Below, in pieces: positions 1 through 13,817 of a stretch of 64,000 nucleotides of DNA (the first letter of the stretch is position 1; each line of letters opens with the position of its first letter). Origin of the DNA: Jhaorihella thermophila. Its GTDB lineage: Bacteria; Pseudomonadota; Alphaproteobacteria; Rhodobacterales; Rhodobacteraceae. Made by a program: the position numbers and the translations under genes. The stretch spans positions 124,001 to 188,000 of the forward strand of contig NZ_FNVD01000007.1 in assembly GCF_900108275.1 (NCBI RefSeq). Reading direction: 5' to 3'. The notes under the pieces were generated by a model, which saw only the letters and a list, made by a program, of their open reading frames with translations, made no database searches and had not been told where the DNA came from.

Positions 1-2369
<2,369 letters not shown>

Positions 2370-2506
2370 GCTCTATCCTTGGTGTTGGCAAGACGACCGG
2401 TCCCTGTAAGGCAACGCTGGCCGTCTCCTTTTCTGGTTCCTTGGAATATGGGGCGCGGCGTGCGCGATTCAACCGACCCAAGGGCCTGTCGAAGAATGGC
2501 CCTGCA

Positions 2507-2537
2507 CGCCCAAATGCGCAAGGGCGCAATTTGGGCG
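2507..2537 (-). terminator. Inverted repeat between tgt and lon
   Basis: The arms CGCCCAAAT and ATTTGGGCG, extended by TGCGC and GCGCA, form a near-perfect 31-bp inverted repeat in the tgt-lon gap. There is no T-tract after it on the minus strand. It could end tgt transcription, or it could be a regulatory hairpin or operator in the lon leader. The sequence shows only the symmetry. Confidence 0.4.
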
Positions 2538-2564
2538 ATTTTCATGCGTCCGGGGCGGACGCGA

Positions 2565-3695
2565 TCAAAGCGGTTCTATGTCGCCGAGCGCCCGCCGGGC
2601 GTGAAATTCGGCCTCCCACGCGGCAAACCGGCCCTCGGCGATGGCCGCGCGCATCCCCGCCATCAGCTCTTGGAAATAGTGCAGGTTGTGCCATGTCAGC
2701 AGCATGGCGCTGATGATCTCGTTGGCGCGGAACACATGATGCAGGTAGGCCCGCGAATAGCCGCGGCAGGCGGGGCATGTGCAGGATTCGTCCAGCGGGC
2801 GGGGATCCTCGCGGTGGCGGGCGTTCTTGATGTTGAGCACACCGTGGCGGGTGAACACCTGCCCCGTCCGGCCCGACCGCGACGGCAGCACGCAGTCCAT
2901 CATGTCGATGCCGCGCTTGACCGCGCCAACGATGTCGTCGGGCTTGCCCACCCCCATCAGATAGCGCGGCTTGTCCACCGGCAGCATGTCGGGGGCGAAA
3001 TCCAGCGTGGCAAACATGGCCTCCTGCCCCTCGCCCACGGCGAGCCCGCCCACCGCGTAGCCGTCGAACCCGATCGCCTTCAGCGCCTCGGCCGATTCCT
3101 CGCGCAGATCGCGTTCCAGCCCGCCCTGCTGGATGCCGAACAGCGCGTGGCCGGGGCGGTCGCCGAAGGCATCGCGGGACCGCTGCGCCCAGCGCATGGA
3201 AAGGCGCATCGATTCGGCGATCCGCGTCCGGTCGGCGGGCAGCGCGGGGCATTCGTCGAACGCCATCACGATGTCCGACCCCAAAAGCCGCTGGATCTCC
3301 ATCGACCGCTCGGGCGTCAGTTCATGGCGCGAGCCGTCGATATGGCTGCGGAAGGTGACTCCGCGCTCGGTCAGCTTGCGCAACTCGGCGAGACTCATCA
3401 CCTGAAACCCGCCTGAATCGGTCAGGATCGGCCCATGCCAGTTCATGAAACGGTGCAGCCCGCCCATGCGGTCGATCAGTTCCGCCGTAGGGCGCAGCAT
3501 CAGGTGGTAGGTGTTGCCAAGGATGATGTCGGCGCCGGTTTCCCGCACGCTTTCGGGCAGCATCGCCTTGACGGTGCCGGCGGTGCCCACCGGCATGAAG
3601 GCGGGCGTTCGGATCTCGCCGCGCGGGGTGCGTATCACGCCCGTGCGGGCCTTGCCGTCGGTCGCATGCAGGTCAAAGCTGAATCCCTGGGTCAT
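2565..3695 (-). CDS. tgt: tRNA-guanine(34) transglycosylase
   Basis: Tgt exchanges guanine 34 of GUN-anticodon tRNAs for the queuosine precursor preQ1. The frame is open further upstream, but the start at [14 protein letters not shown] gives 376 aa, the normal family length. Visible features are the substrate pocket [10 protein letters not shown], the repeat-type glycines of the TIM barrel ([12 protein letters not shown]), the nucleophile region [10 protein letters not shown], and the zinc site [16 protein letters not shown] near the C-terminus. It lies upstream of lon on the same strand. FolE2 (39.5-40.6 kb) could supply early steps of the same queuosine and folate pathway, but it is not linked. 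Confidence 0.96.
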   Translation of the reverse strand: MTQGFSFDLHATDGKARTGVIRTPRGEIRTPAFMPVGTAGTVKAMLPESVRETGADIILGNTYHLMLRPTAELIDRMGGLHRFMNWHGPILTDSGGFQVMSLAELRKLTERGVTFRSHIDGSRHELTPERSMEIQRLLGSDIVMAFDECPALPADRTRIAESMRLSMRWAQRSRDAFGDRPGHALFGIQQGGLERDLREESAEALKAIGFDGYAVGGLAVGEGQEAMFATLDFAPDMLPVDKPRYLMGVGKPDDIVGAVKRGIDMMDCVLPSRSGRTGQVFTRHGVLNIKNARHREDPRPLDESCTCPACRGYSRAYLHHVFRANEIISAMLLTWHNLHYFQELMAGMRAAIAEGRFAAWEAEFHARRALGDIEPL

Positions 3696-3768
3696 CTCGG
3701 TCCGGTCCCTTCTGAACGGGCGGCTTCTGCACCGAAAACCGCCCCCTTGGCAAGGGACCGGACGCTGG

Positions 3769-4827
3769 TCACGCCGCGCTTGCCGTCTTGGACCGCAGAA
3801 GCATCCCGAAAAGGTCGCGCGGGTCGTCCGGGTCGGCCAGCATGTCGAGCTCCTGATAAAGCCCGGTGCCGCGGATCCGGTCGCGGACATAGCGCAGGGC
3901 GCTGAAATCCTCGATGGCAAAGCCCACGCTGTCGAACAAGGTGATCTGCCGGTCGCTCGTCCGCCCCTGTGCCGCGCCGGTAATCACCTGCCACATCTCG
4001 ATCACCGGATGGTCGGGGTCGAGCTGTTGGATCTCGCCCTCGATCCGGGTCTGGGGCGGGTATTCCACGAAAATGTCCGATCGCAGCAGGATGTCGCGGT
4101 GCAGTTCGGTCTTGCCGGGGCAGTCGCCGCCGATCGCATTGATATGCACGCCCGCGCCGACCATGTTGTCGGTCAGGATCGTGGCATATTGCTTGTCGGC
4201 GGTGCAGGTGGTGATGATCTGCGCCCCCTCGATCGCCTCTTCGGCGGTCCGGCACTTGACCACGTTGACGCCCTGACCTGCGAGGTTGCGGGCGCATTTC
4301 TCGGTCGCCGCCGGATCGATGTCATAAAGACGCACCGTCTTGAGCCCGCAGACCGCCTTCATCGCCAGCGTCTGGAACTCGGACTGCGCGCCATTACCGA
4401 TCATCGCCATGGTATCGGCCCCCTTGGGCGCCAGATACTTTGCCACCATCGCCGAAGTCGCCGCCGTGCGCATCGCCGTCAGCAGGGTCATTTCCGTCAG
4501 CAATGTCGGATAACCCGTTGCCACATCGGCCAAAAGGCCAAAGGCGGTGACGGTCTGAAGCCCCTCCTTGGTGTTTTTCGGATGGCCGTTGACGTATTTG
4601 AAGCCGTAAGCTTCCCCGTCCGAGGTCGGCATCAGCTCGATCACGCCTACCTCGGAATGCGATGCCACGCGTGGGGTCTTGTCAAAGCTTTCCCAGCGGC
4701 GGAAATCGGCCTCGATATAATCGGCCAGTTCGCGCAACATGGGCTCCACCCCGATCAGGTGGATGAACTGCATCATGTGATCGACAGAGACGAAGGGCAC
4801 CAAGGCCCTTTCCGAGGGTTGTGTCAT
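3769..4827 (-). CDS. Ornithine cyclodeaminase
   Basis: This NAD-dependent enzyme converts L-ornithine to L-proline and ammonia. The 352-aa length fits the OCD/mu-crystallin family. The signature GNGAQSEFQ sits in the NAD-binding half after [13 protein letters not shown], and [14 protein letters not shown] is typical of true ornithine cyclodeaminases. Its start overlaps the stop of the CtlX-like gene by 4 bp (ATGA), so translation is probably coupled. It is the last gene of the arginase operon, taking arginase-derived ornithine to proline. The assignment to ornithine rather than another amino acid rests on motifs and context. Confidence 0.93.
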   Translation of the reverse strand: MTQPSERALVPFVSVDHMMQFIHLIGVEPMLRELADYIEADFRRWESFDKTPRVASHSEVGVIELMPTSDGEAYGFKYVNGHPKNTKEGLQTVTAFGLLADVATGYPTLLTEMTLLTAMRTAATSAMVAKYLAPKGADTMAMIGNGAQSEFQTLAMKAVCGLKTVRLYDIDPAATEKCARNLAGQGVNVVKCRTAEEAIEGAQIITTCTADKQYATILTDNMVGAGVHINAIGGDCPGKTELHRDILLRSDIFVEYPPQTRIEGEIQQLDPDHPVIEMWQVITGAAQGRTSDRQITLFDSVGFAIEDFSALRYVRDRIRGTGLYQELDMLADPDDPRDLFGMLLRSKTASAA

Positions 4828-5762
4828 GCGGCAATCCTTTCGGACTTGGAAACGGCCCGACGGCTCAGGTGGATGCCTGCGATCATGCAGCGCACCGACC
4901 CGCCGGCGGTCTCGATGGTGGGAACGGACAGCGGTAGCAGCCGCGCAGATCGCTCGATGACGGCGATCTGATCCGGGCGCAGCGCCTCCAGCGCCCGAGC
5001 CGACAGCGCCAGCAGGCGGCGCTCGCCCTCCAGCTCGATGGCGTTGCCGGCAAAGGCGGCGATCTGGGCCGGCGTCAGGTCGATCACCGCGCGCCCGGTC
5101 TCGGCCAGCCGGTCGGCCACCTCGCGCCGGCGGACGGGATCGGTGATGAGGCTCAGCCCGATCAGCGCGAAATCGGTGCCGATCCCCATCAGGACATTGG
5201 TGTGATAGATGGCCCGCCCCGCCTCGTCGGCGGCATCGAACGCCATCGGCTCGAAACTGAAATGGGTGCAGAAACGCTCCAACAGAACCGGGTCGGCCCG
5301 GCGCGAGCGCGCCACATAGGCCACTCGCCCGATATGGTCGAGCACCATCGCCCCGGTGCCTTCCAGCGCCAGCCCGTCCAACTCCAGCCCGGAATAGTCG
5401 ATCACGTCCTGCACGCGATAGGCGCGTTTGAGCATGTCGATCACGTCCCAGCGCCGTTCGCGGCGGCGGTTTTCGGCGAACATCGGGTAGATGGCGACAT
5501 GGCCGCCGGCATGGGTGGAAAACCAGTTGTTCGGAAACACGCTGTCGGGCGTGTCGCGGTCGCCGAAATCGTCGAAGACATGCACCGTGACCCCCGCGTT
5601 GCGCAGGGTTTCCACCGCAGTGTCGAACTCGGCCAGGGCACGGGCGGCGATCTCCGGCCCGTCGCCGGCAACCTGAAAGGCGTTGTCGCCGCTGGTCTCG
5701 GGGTTCGACCGGAACGCGTGCGGACGGATCATCACGATATCGGACGGGGCTTGCAGGCTCAT
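4824..5762 (-). CDS. CtlX-type citrulline/arginine hydrolase (guanidino-modifying superfamily)
   Basis: A 312-aa protein of the amidinotransferase/DDAH superfamily. It has the FPNNWFSTHAGGH segment holding the active-site histidine region and a C-terminal cysteine in GGSVRCMIAG, where the superfamily nucleophile lies. Related proteins are annotated as CtlX, citrulline utilization hydrolase, or as arginine deiminase-related. The start at 5762 overlaps the arginase stop by 4 bp, and its own stop overlaps the next start by 4 bp. In this operon it probably produces ornithine from citrulline or acts on a guanidino compound. The exact substrate cannot be read from the sequence. Confidence 0.82.
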   Translation of the reverse strand: MSLQAPSDIVMIRPHAFRSNPETSGDNAFQVAGDGPEIAARALAEFDTAVETLRNAGVTVHVFDDFGDRDTPDSVFPNNWFSTHAGGHVAIYPMFAENRRRERRWDVIDMLKRAYRVQDVIDYSGLELDGLALEGTGAMVLDHIGRVAYVARSRRADPVLLERFCTHFSFEPMAFDAADEAGRAIYHTNVLMGIGTDFALIGLSLITDPVRRREVADRLAETGRAVIDLTPAQIAAFAGNAIELEGERRLLALSARALEALRPDQIAVIERSARLLPLSVPTIETAGGSVRCMIAGIHLSRRAVSKSERIAA

Positions 5763-6688
5763 GACAGGTAGCTCCGTGTCGGGCGGTCGAATACGCGGCG
5801 CCCCAGCGCGCTGGCGGCCAGGTCCACCATCAGCTGTGCCGTGCGGCCGCGTTCGTCCAGAAACGGGTTCAACTCGACGAGGTCCAGCGAAGTCATCAGC
5901 CCGCTGTCGCAGATCATCTCCATCACCAGGTGGCCTTCCCGCACCGTGGCGCCGCCCGGCACGGTGGTGCCCACGGCAGGCGCCACCATGGGGTCCAGGA
6001 AATCCACGTCCAGCGACACATGCAACATGCCGCCGGCCGCTGCCACCGTCTCCAGGAACGCAGCCAGCGGCCGGGCGATGCCCTGCTCGTCGATCTCGCG
6101 CATGTCGTGATAGCGGATCCGCGTGCCTTCCAATGCCTTCCGCTCTGCCGCATCGACCGACCGCAGGCCCATGATGCAGATGTTCTCCTGCGGCACCGGG
6201 TTTTCCACCTTTGGGAAACCGCCGAATCCGGGCCGCCCGGTCACATAGCCCAGCGGCGTGCCGTGAAGGTTGCCGGAATCGGTCGTCTCGGGTGTGTGAA
6301 AGTCGCTGTGCGCGTCCAGCCACAGCACGAATTGCGGCCGCCCCTTCGAGGCCGCATGGTTCGCCACCCCCGCGACGGAGCCCAGCGACAGGCTGTGATC
6401 CCCGCCCAGAAAGATCGGCAGGCCGCGATCCATCTGCTCCTCGGCCACACGGATCAGCCGGTTGGTCCAGCCAATGGTTTCGTTCGGCGCGAAAAGATGC
6501 GTCTCACCGGTATCCGGCGCATGCTCGGCCGGGGCCAGGTTGCCGATATCCTCGACCCTGTGGCCAAGCGCGCGCAGCGCCCGCGCCAGCCCGGCGGTTC
6601 GATAGGCGTCCGGCCCCATCAGGCAACCGGGTCGGCGTTTGCCGCTGTCCACGGGGGCCCCGATCAGAATGCAGGTCTTCGTCTTCAT
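5759..6688 (-). CDS. rocF: Arginase
   Basis: Hydrolyses L-arginine to L-ornithine and urea at a binuclear manganese site. All three family metal motifs are present: GGDHSLSLG (about residue 95), DAHSDFHTP (about 125) and SLDVDFLDP (about 225). The length of 309 aa is standard. It is first in a three-gene operon with the CtlX-like hydrolase and ornithine cyclodeaminase, each junction overlapping by 4 bp. A divergent Lrp/AsnC gene starts 110 bp away and is the obvious candidate regulator of arginine induction. Confidence 0.96.
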   Translation of the reverse strand: MKTKTCILIGAPVDSGKRRPGCLMGPDAYRTAGLARALRALGHRVEDIGNLAPAEHAPDTGETHLFAPNETIGWTNRLIRVAEEQMDRGLPIFLGGDHSLSLGSVAGVANHAASKGRPQFVLWLDAHSDFHTPETTDSGNLHGTPLGYVTGRPGFGGFPKVENPVPQENICIMGLRSVDAAERKALEGTRIRYHDMREIDEQGIARPLAAFLETVAAAGGMLHVSLDVDFLDPMVAPAVGTTVPGGATVREGHLVMEMICDSGLMTSLDLVELNPFLDERGRTAQLMVDLAASALGRRVFDRPTRSYLS

Positions 6689-6738
6689 CTTCGGATCTGT
6701 CCGTCCGCGTTGCGGCCTGAAAATTTCTCCGAAACGCG

Positions 6739-6768
6739 TTGAAAACCAGTTGGCATTTTGCTCAATAT
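6739..6768 (+). promoter_or_regulatory. Candidate promoter of the Lrp/AsnC gene
   Basis: TTGAAA (6739-6744) and CAATAT (6763-6768) are separated by 18 bp, about 30 bp upstream of the regulator's ATG. The divergent interval 6689-6798 also has AT-rich patches of the kind bound by Lrp-family proteins and must hold the rocF promoter. This is inference from consensus match only. Confidence 0.35.
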
Positions 6769-6798
6769 GGATGCTGGCCGGCCATTTCGAAAGATATC

Positions 6799-7224
6799 AT
6801 GGACAAAACGGACGAACGCCTGATCGCCGCCCTGCGCCACGACGCGCGCGCCTCGCTGTCGGATCTGGCCGCGCAGCTGGGACTGTCGCGCACCACGGTG
6901 CGTGCGCGGCTGGAAAAACTGATCCGCACCGGCGACATCGTGGGCTTCACCGTCGTGCTGAAAGAGGACACGATACGCGACCCGGTGCGCGGGTTGATGA
7001 TGATCGGCATCGAGGGCCGCGGCGCCGGGCGGATCACCCGCCAGCTTCAGGGCATGCGCGAGGTGCGCGCGATTCATACCACAAACGGCCGCTGGGACCT
7101 GATCGTTGAACTCGGCACCGAAACGCTGGAGGATCTCGACGCGGCTCTCGCCCGCATCCGCAGCCTCGAAGGCGTCAGCACGTCGGAAACCAACCTGCTC
7201 CTAGCGACCAAGAAATCGACCTGA
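6799..7224 (+). CDS. Lrp/AsnC family transcriptional regulator
   Basis: A 141-aa regulator with an N-terminal winged helix (DKTDERLIAALRHDARASLSD, then LGLSRTTVRARLEKL) and a C-terminal RAM/AsnC ligand-binding domain (GLMMIGIEGRG, VRAIHTTNGRWDLIVEL). An in-frame TTG at 6739 exists, but the ATG at 6799 matches the family N-terminus. It is transcribed away from rocF-ctlX-ocd. By analogy with Lrp-type regulators of arginine and proline catabolism, it probably controls that operon with an amino acid ligand. The gene ends in a convergent interval occupied by a dispersed repeat. Confidence 0.93.
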   Translation: MDKTDERLIAALRHDARASLSDLAAQLGLSRTTVRARLEKLIRTGDIVGFTVVLKEDTIRDPVRGLMMIGIEGRGAGRITRQLQGMREVRAIHTTNGRWDLIVELGTETLEDLDAALARIRSLEGVSTSETNLLLATKKST

Positions 7225-7239
7225 AACGCCCCCCATTCT

Positions 7240-7323
7240 CTTCATCTTGCCGAAAATACTCCGGGGGAGCGCGAGGGGGCAGCGCCCCCTCGCACCGGTC
7301 GGATCGCGCCAGCGATCCGAAAC
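7240..7323 (-). repeat. Dispersed twin-hairpin repeat, copy 1
   Basis: Read on the minus strand: a first hairpin with arms GGATCGC/GCGATCC, then GCGAGGGGGC/GCCCCCTCGC, then the tail GGAGTATTTTCGGCAAGATGAAG (tail type B). It fills most of the 123-bp convergent gap between the Lrp gene and proA. Confidence 0.85.
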
Positions 7324-7347
7324 CAACGCTCTCTCCGTCCGGCTCCT

Positions 7348-8613
7348 CTAGCCGCGCACCGAGCCGTCGCCCTGCACCAGATATTTGAAGCTGGTCAGCT
7401 GAGCGGCCCCAACCGGGCCGCGCGCATGCATCTTGCCGGTGGCAATACCGATTTCCGCCCCCATGCCGAACTCGCCCCCATCGGCAAACTGGGTCGAGGC
7501 ATTCTGCATCAGGATCGCGCTGTCCAGCCGCTCGAAGAACCGGTTCGCGGCCGCGGGATCCTCGGTGATGATGCAGTCGGTATGGGACGAACCAAAGCGC
7601 CGGATATGCGCAATGGCCTCGTCAATGTCCTTCACGGGCTTGGCGGCGATGATCATGTCCAGGTATTCCCGCCCCCAATCGTCCTCGGTGGCCGGAACGG
7701 TGTCCTCGATCCGCTGCAGTTCACCCGCCGCGCGGACCTCGACGCCGGCCTCGATCAGGGCGCTGATCACGTCGCGGCCGATCGTGTCCGCAACCTCTTC
7801 GTGGATCAGCAGGCATTCGGCCGCGCCACAGATGCCGGGGCGCCGCGTCTTGGCATTCAGCACGACGCGCAGAGCCTTTTCCGCATCCGCCGCCTTATCG
7901 ATGTAGACGTGAACGATGCCCTCGAGATGGGCAAAGACCGGCACCCGCGCCTCGCGCTGCACCAGTCCGACAAGCCCCTTGCCCCCGCGCGGCACGATCA
8001 CGTCGATGTAATCGGTCATGGTCAGCATCTCGCTCACCGCCGCGCGGTCGCGGGTCGGCACCAGCTGGATCGCGTCCTCGGGAAGGCCCGCCGCCTGCAG
8101 CCCCTCGACCAGACAGGCGTGGATCGCCGTCGAGGAATGGAAGCTCTCAGACCCGCCGCGCAGAATCACCGCATTGCCCGATTTCAGGCACAGCGCCCCG
8201 GCATCGGCCGTGACGTTGGGACGGCTTTCGTAGATCACGCCGACCACGCCCAGGGGCGTGCGCACGCGCCGGATATGCAGCCCCGACGGCATGTCCCATT
8301 CGGCGATCACCTCACCCACCGGGTCGGCCTGCCCGGCCACCGCGCGCAGTCCCTCCACAATGCCCTGAATGCGGGATTCGTCCAGCATGAGGCGATCCAT
8401 CATCGCCGGGCTCAGCCCCTTGTCCCGGCCATAGGCCATGTCCTTTTCGTTCGCCGCGATGATCTCGGCGCGCCGGTTCCAGACCGCGTCTGCGGCCGCC
8501 AGCAGCGCCTTTTCCTTGGTTTCGGCACCGGCGAAGGCAAGGGTCTGGGCGGCGGCCCTGGCGCGACGGCCGATGTCCTGCATCAGGGCGGGGATGTTGT
8601 CGAGGTCTTTCAT
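7348..8613 (-). CDS. proA: Gamma-glutamyl phosphate reductase
   Basis: ProA reduces gamma-glutamyl phosphate to glutamate semialdehyde with NADPH, the second step of proline synthesis from glutamate. At 421 aa it has the normal length. The catalytic cysteine lies in [13 protein letters not shown] (about residue 256), the nucleotide-binding region follows [22 protein letters not shown], and SSHTDCII and [17 protein letters not shown] close the C-terminal half. It is the last gene of the rplU-rpmA-obg-proB-proA series and starts 79 bp downstream of proB. Confidence 0.97.
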   Translation of the reverse strand: MKDLDNIPALMQDIGRRARAAAQTLAFAGAETKEKALLAAADAVWNRRAEIIAANEKDMAYGRDKGLSPAMMDRLMLDESRIQGIVEGLRAVAGQADPVGEVIAEWDMPSGLHIRRVRTPLGVVGVIYESRPNVTADAGALCLKSGNAVILRGGSESFHSSTAIHACLVEGLQAAGLPEDAIQLVPTRDRAAVSEMLTMTDYIDVIVPRGGKGLVGLVQREARVPVFAHLEGIVHVYIDKAADAEKALRVVLNAKTRRPGICGAAECLLIHEEVADTIGRDVISALIEAGVEVRAAGELQRIEDTVPATEDDWGREYLDMIIAAKPVKDIDEAIAHIRRFGSSHTDCIITEDPAAANRFFERLDSAILMQNASTQFADGGEFGMGAEIGIATGKMHARGPVGAAQLTSFKYLVQGDGSVRG

Positions 8614-8650
8614 GTCAGTCGTCCTTCCTGCAGCGCGGCACCCGGCCGAA

Positions 8651-8688
8651 AGGGCGGGATTTGGGTATTTGTAACCAGAAAGAAGCAG
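8651..8688 (+). repeat. Dispersed repeat tail, copy 2 (partial)
   Basis: Only the type A tail is present (GGGTATTTGTAACCAGAAAGAAGCAG after a G-rich stretch); both hairpins are missing. It lies between proB and proA, on the strand opposite to those genes. Confidence 0.6.
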
Positions 8689-8692
8689 CGAG

Positions 8693-10824
<2,132 letters not shown>

Positions 10825-10857
10825 TCACCCCTATCGCACAGGCCCGGCGGACCTCAA

Positions 10858-11394
10858 TCACAGTTTCTTGCTGTAGGTCCAGGTCGGCACCGTGGCGCCG
10901 CGCGCCACCGAGTAGCTCTCGGCATCGCCCAGATATTCAAAGCCGCACCGCGTCAGCACCCGCGCCGAGGCCGGGTTGTCCTGGAACACGCTGGCGAACA
11001 TCGTGTCATTGCCCAGCGGATTGGCGGCGACCAGCGCCTCGACCGCCTGGCTGGCCACGCCGGTATTCCAGAAGATCGGCGCCACCCAATAGGACACCTC
11101 GGCCTGGTTCCGGTCCAGCCGGCGCAGCGAGATGATGCCCTTGAGCTCCGGCCCGCCCGAGCGGGTGCCGTCCATCGCCCACACGTCTTCGTCCCGGCTC
11201 TCGGAGAGGGCGCGCGCGATGAAGGCCTCGATCGCGCCCGGCGGCAGCGGGTGCGGAATCGAGGTGGTCATGCGCGCCACGCGTTCGTCGCCTGCGTAAT
11301 GTTCGATCAGCCCCTGATCCGACCGGCGCAGCGGCCGCAGGTCGAACTGTTCGGTTTCCACCACGGGCTGGTTGATGATCGCATCCATTTTCAT
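10858..11394 (-). CDS. GNAT acetyltransferase, RimJ/RimL-like
   Basis: A 178-aa N-acetyltransferase. The N-terminal half has TEQFDLRPLRRSD, the usual start of RimJ/RimL-type Acetyltransf_3 proteins. LDRNQAEVSYWVAPIFWNTGVASQAVEALV matches the acetyl-CoA loop region, and FQDNPASARVLTRCGFEYLG closes the fold. The start at 11394 is preceded by GGAGGAGG about 10 nt upstream. It sits between rpmA and obg. The substrate is unknown; ribosomal protein acetylation is only suggested by context. Confidence 0.88.
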   Translation of the reverse strand: MKMDAIINQPVVETEQFDLRPLRRSDQGLIEHYAGDERVARMTTSIPHPLPPGAIEAFIARALSESRDEDVWAMDGTRSGGPELKGIISLRRLDRNQAEVSYWVAPIFWNTGVASQAVEALVAANPLGNDTMFASVFQDNPASARVLTRCGFEYLGDAESYSVARGATVPTWTYSKKL

Positions 11395-11511
11395 GTTGCG
11401 TGTCCCTCCTCCGAACACTTCCTCGTGTGCGGGCAAACCCTGCTCTTCTCCTCAACCTCAGGTATTCACGCGCCTTGACTGGATCAACGGTTGATGTCGG
11501 AAAACTGAAGA

Positions 11512-11537
11512 GGGGACCGGCCGGTTCGCCGATCCCC
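11512..11537 (-). terminator. Probable rplU-rpmA terminator
   Basis: On the minus strand, GGGGATCGG and CCGGTCCCC can pair over 9 bp (one G-U) and are followed by TCTTCAGTTTTCC. It lies just downstream of rpmA and upstream of the GNAT gene. The T-run is short, so the call is moderate. Confidence 0.5.
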
Positions 11538-11569
11538 CCAGAATTGTCCTCAACCTACGGGTTTACGGC

Positions 11570-11839
11570 TTACTCGGCGGCCTCCGCTACCGGAAGGACC
11601 GAAATGAAGGTGCGGCCCTTGAGTCCCTTGTGGAACTTCACGGCGCCCTCGGCGGTTGCAAAGATGGTGTGATCCTTGCCCATGCCCACGCCCTGGCCCG
11701 GCCAGAACTTGGTGCCGCGCTGACGCACGATGATGTTGCCCGGAATGGCCGTCTGGCCACCGTAGAGCTTGACGCCAAGGCGGCGACCGGCAGAGTCGCG
11801 ACCGTTACGGGACGAACCGCCTGCTTTCTTGTGTGCCAT
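11570..11839 (-). CDS. rpmA: 50S ribosomal protein L27
   Basis: An 89-aa L27 with the canonical N-terminus [24 protein letters not shown] and the [15 protein letters not shown] segment. L27 reaches the peptidyl transferase centre with its N-terminal tail. There is no N-terminal cleavage extension of the Firmicutes type. It follows rplU by 11 bp, so the two form one transcription unit. Confidence 0.98.
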   Translation of the reverse strand: MAHKKAGGSSRNGRDSAGRRLGVKLYGGQTAIPGNIIVRQRGTKFWPGQGVGMGKDHTIFATAEGAVKFHKGLKGRTFISVLPVAEAAE

Positions 11840-11850
11840 GTCTGTTCTCC

Positions 11851-12444
11851 TTAGCCCTTGGCCAGCTCTTTGGCCTGCTCAACCCATTCGGGCTTGATCT
11901 TGATCGCGTCGATAGCAGCAATATCGTCTTCGGACAAGGCAGCGATCTGCGCAAAGGTGGTCAGGCCGGCATCGTTCAGCTTCCTGGCGGCGGCGGGGCC
12001 GACGCCGGTCAGCTTGGTCAGGTCGTCACCGGCGGCCTCGGCGGTGGCTTTCGCCGGCGCGGCCTTCTTCGGCGCGGCGGCGGGAACCGAACCGGCACCC
12101 ACGGCGGCCTTGACGCCGGTCTTGTCGGCGCCCGAGGTCAGGATCTCGGTGATCTTGACCAGCGTCAGCTTCTGGCGGTGGCCCTTGGTGCGCTTGGAGC
12201 TGTGCTTGCGGCGGCGGCGAACGAAATGGATGACCTTTTCGCCCTTGATCTGGTCGATCACCTCGGCCTGAACGGCCGCGCCGTCCACCAGCGGAGAGCC
12301 CACCACCGGGGCGTCGCCCCCGAGCATCAGAACTTCGTTGAACTGGATCTTTTCTCCGGCGTCGGCCGCCAGCTTTTCGACGCGCAGCACGTCGCCCGGC
12401 TGAACCTTGTATTGCTTGCCGCCGGTCTTGAGGACAGCGAACAT
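11851..12444 (-). CDS. rplU: 50S ribosomal protein L21 with C-terminal helix-hairpin-helix extension
   Basis: Residues 1-102 are a standard L21 ([18 protein letters not shown], then [18 protein letters not shown] at the 23S rRNA contact). The protein continues to 197 aa, about twice the usual 100-105. After an Ala/Lys/Pro-rich linker (about 108-140) comes a folded-looking segment with [19 protein letters not shown], a helix-hairpin-helix motif, then [16 protein letters not shown]. Both parts are in one uninterrupted frame that ends 11 bp before rpmA, so this is a real fusion. Similar tails occur in other alphaproteobacterial L21 proteins as far as I recall; their function is unclear. Confidence 0.95.
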   Translation of the reverse strand: MFAVLKTGGKQYKVQPGDVLRVEKLAADAGEKIQFNEVLMLGGDAPVVGSPLVDGAAVQAEVIDQIKGEKVIHFVRRRRKHSSKRTKGHRQKLTLVKITEILTSGADKTGVKAAVGAGSVPAAAPKKAAPAKATAEAAGDDLTKLTGVGPAAARKLNDAGLTTFAQIAALSEDDIAAIDAIKIKPEWVEQAKELAKG

Positions 12445-12641
12445 GTCCTTTTCCTTCTCTTCTCCCGCGTCCTTCGGCCCCCGGTTCCCCGGGCGTTTCG
12501 GCTGATGCCGCCTCGAACAGCGCGCCCTTTGAGGGCGTCATGACTACGAATCCCGGCGCGATGGATCCGGCCGGGATGCGGGCTTTTGGCAGGATCGGCC
12601 GCACCTGTCAAGCCCGTCGAATCAAGCCCGCCGACGGCCCC

Positions 12642-13514
12642 TCAGATGTCCTGTCCAGGCTGCAGGGTCGCCATGCGCGTCGCCAACGCCTCGAACCGGT
12701 TGGCCATGATTTCGTATTGCACCGCATTCAGCAGCGCATAGACCCGCTGCATGGCGGGATCTTCCAGCGCCTCGGCATAGGCTTCCAGATCGGCGTCGCT
12801 GAAATCCCGATAGGTATAGGCCGCACCGGCCAGCGCGCTTTCCTGCAAAGCCGTGCGCAGGCGCGGCTCATCCCGCAGCAGCATCGCGCGCAGCTCGTCG
12901 GGATCGACCTTGAGATCGATCACCCCCGCCGCGCTGGCCGCCAGCATAAAACGATACTGGATCTCCTGGATCGCCCGGACGCTGCTGCCCGTGCTGTCGA
13001 TGGCCTTGTTCATCCGTTTGAGCAGTTCCAGCCGGCCGCTGCCGGTCCTGACCATCTCGGCCACGAGCCGGCGGCCCTCTTCCTGCTTGGCCTCGTCGTC
13101 CTCGATCATGTGAGAGTCATTTTCGGCCGCGACGAGGCGCTGGCCAAGATCCGAGGCGTAGAACTCCACCGCATGGGCCAGATCATCGGGGTCGAGCGTC
13201 TTTTCGAGGATATCCAGCGCCATGCCACGCATCCTGGCTGTGTCGAACACCTCTTTCGTCAGCCGCGTCCACTCCGAGCCGAACGCGCCCGCGTCGATGC
13301 CCAGCAACCGGGGCGCGTCGCCCGCGCTGAGCGCGATGCTGTCCAACGCCACGTCGAAACCGGTGGTCTTGAGAAAGGCCTCGATACGCGCGCGGTCCGC
13401 GGCGCGGCTCGCGGCCGGGAGGAACAGGGCGGCGGCCAGAAGGGCCATCGCCAGGGCGCGAATCGCGGCCACGGCGGCAAGGCGGAGCGGGGTCGTCGAA
13501 ATGGCTGTAGTCAT
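12642..13514 (-). CDS. DUF2059 domain-containing secreted protein
   Basis: A 290-aa protein starting at MTTAISTTPLRL, with a signal peptide to about residue 38 (AMALLAAALFLPAASRA). The body is mostly helical; FYASDLGQRLVAAEN and LEDPAMQRVYALLNAVQYEIM resemble DUF2059 segments, which occur twice. The frame is open upstream to 13817, but that part overlaps the tRNA gene and is not coding. It stands alone, upstream of rplU on the same strand after a gap of about 200 bp. No enzymatic motif is visible. Confidence 0.8.
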   Translation of the reverse strand: MTTAISTTPLRLAAVAAIRALAMALLAAALFLPAASRAADRARIEAFLKTTGFDVALDSIALSAGDAPRLLGIDAGAFGSEWTRLTKEVFDTARMRGMALDILEKTLDPDDLAHAVEFYASDLGQRLVAAENDSHMIEDDEAKQEEGRRLVAEMVRTGSGRLELLKRMNKAIDSTGSSVRAIQEIQYRFMLAASAAGVIDLKVDPDELRAMLLRDEPRLRTALQESALAGAAYTYRDFSDADLEAYAEALEDPAMQRVYALLNAVQYEIMANRFEALATRMATLQPGQDI

Positions 13515-13630
13515 GGGCGGAATGTAGGACAAAGCCGGCGCGGCGCAAAGCAGAAGAATGCCGGGGAGGCGACGGGTCAATTGGGGGTTGTCACGGGGCG
13601 AAAACCCGATTATGTGCCCATCAGCCCCGC

Positions 13631-13720
13631 GGAGAGGTGCCGGAGTGGTCGAACGGGGCGGTCTCGAAAACCGTTGTCCCTTCACGGGGACCCAGGGTTC
13701 GAATCCCTGTCTCTCCGCCA
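13631..13720 (+). tRNA. tRNA-Ser(CGA)
   Basis: A 90-nt gene with acceptor arms GGAGAGG/CCTCTCC equivalents, anticodon loop CTCGAAA (anticodon CGA, reading UCG), a long class II variable arm (TTGTCCCTTCACGGGGACC), T-arm GGTTCGAATCC and an encoded CCA end. The long variable arm identifies serine. It is intact with no sign of an integrated element at its 3' end. Confidence 0.95.
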
Positions 13721-13817
13721 TACCATCCCGACCTGACCTGCGACCCTGATCGACGATCCACTCGCTGTGGGCGACGAGATCTGCGAAGACGCGATGCGCG
13801 CGAAGAGCGCCGCGCAT

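Noticed and set aside
2370-2500. A heat-shock (sigma32) promoter for lon, with CTTG and CCCCATAT elements
   Set aside because: The spacing between the candidate elements is over 20 bp, too long for the consensus.
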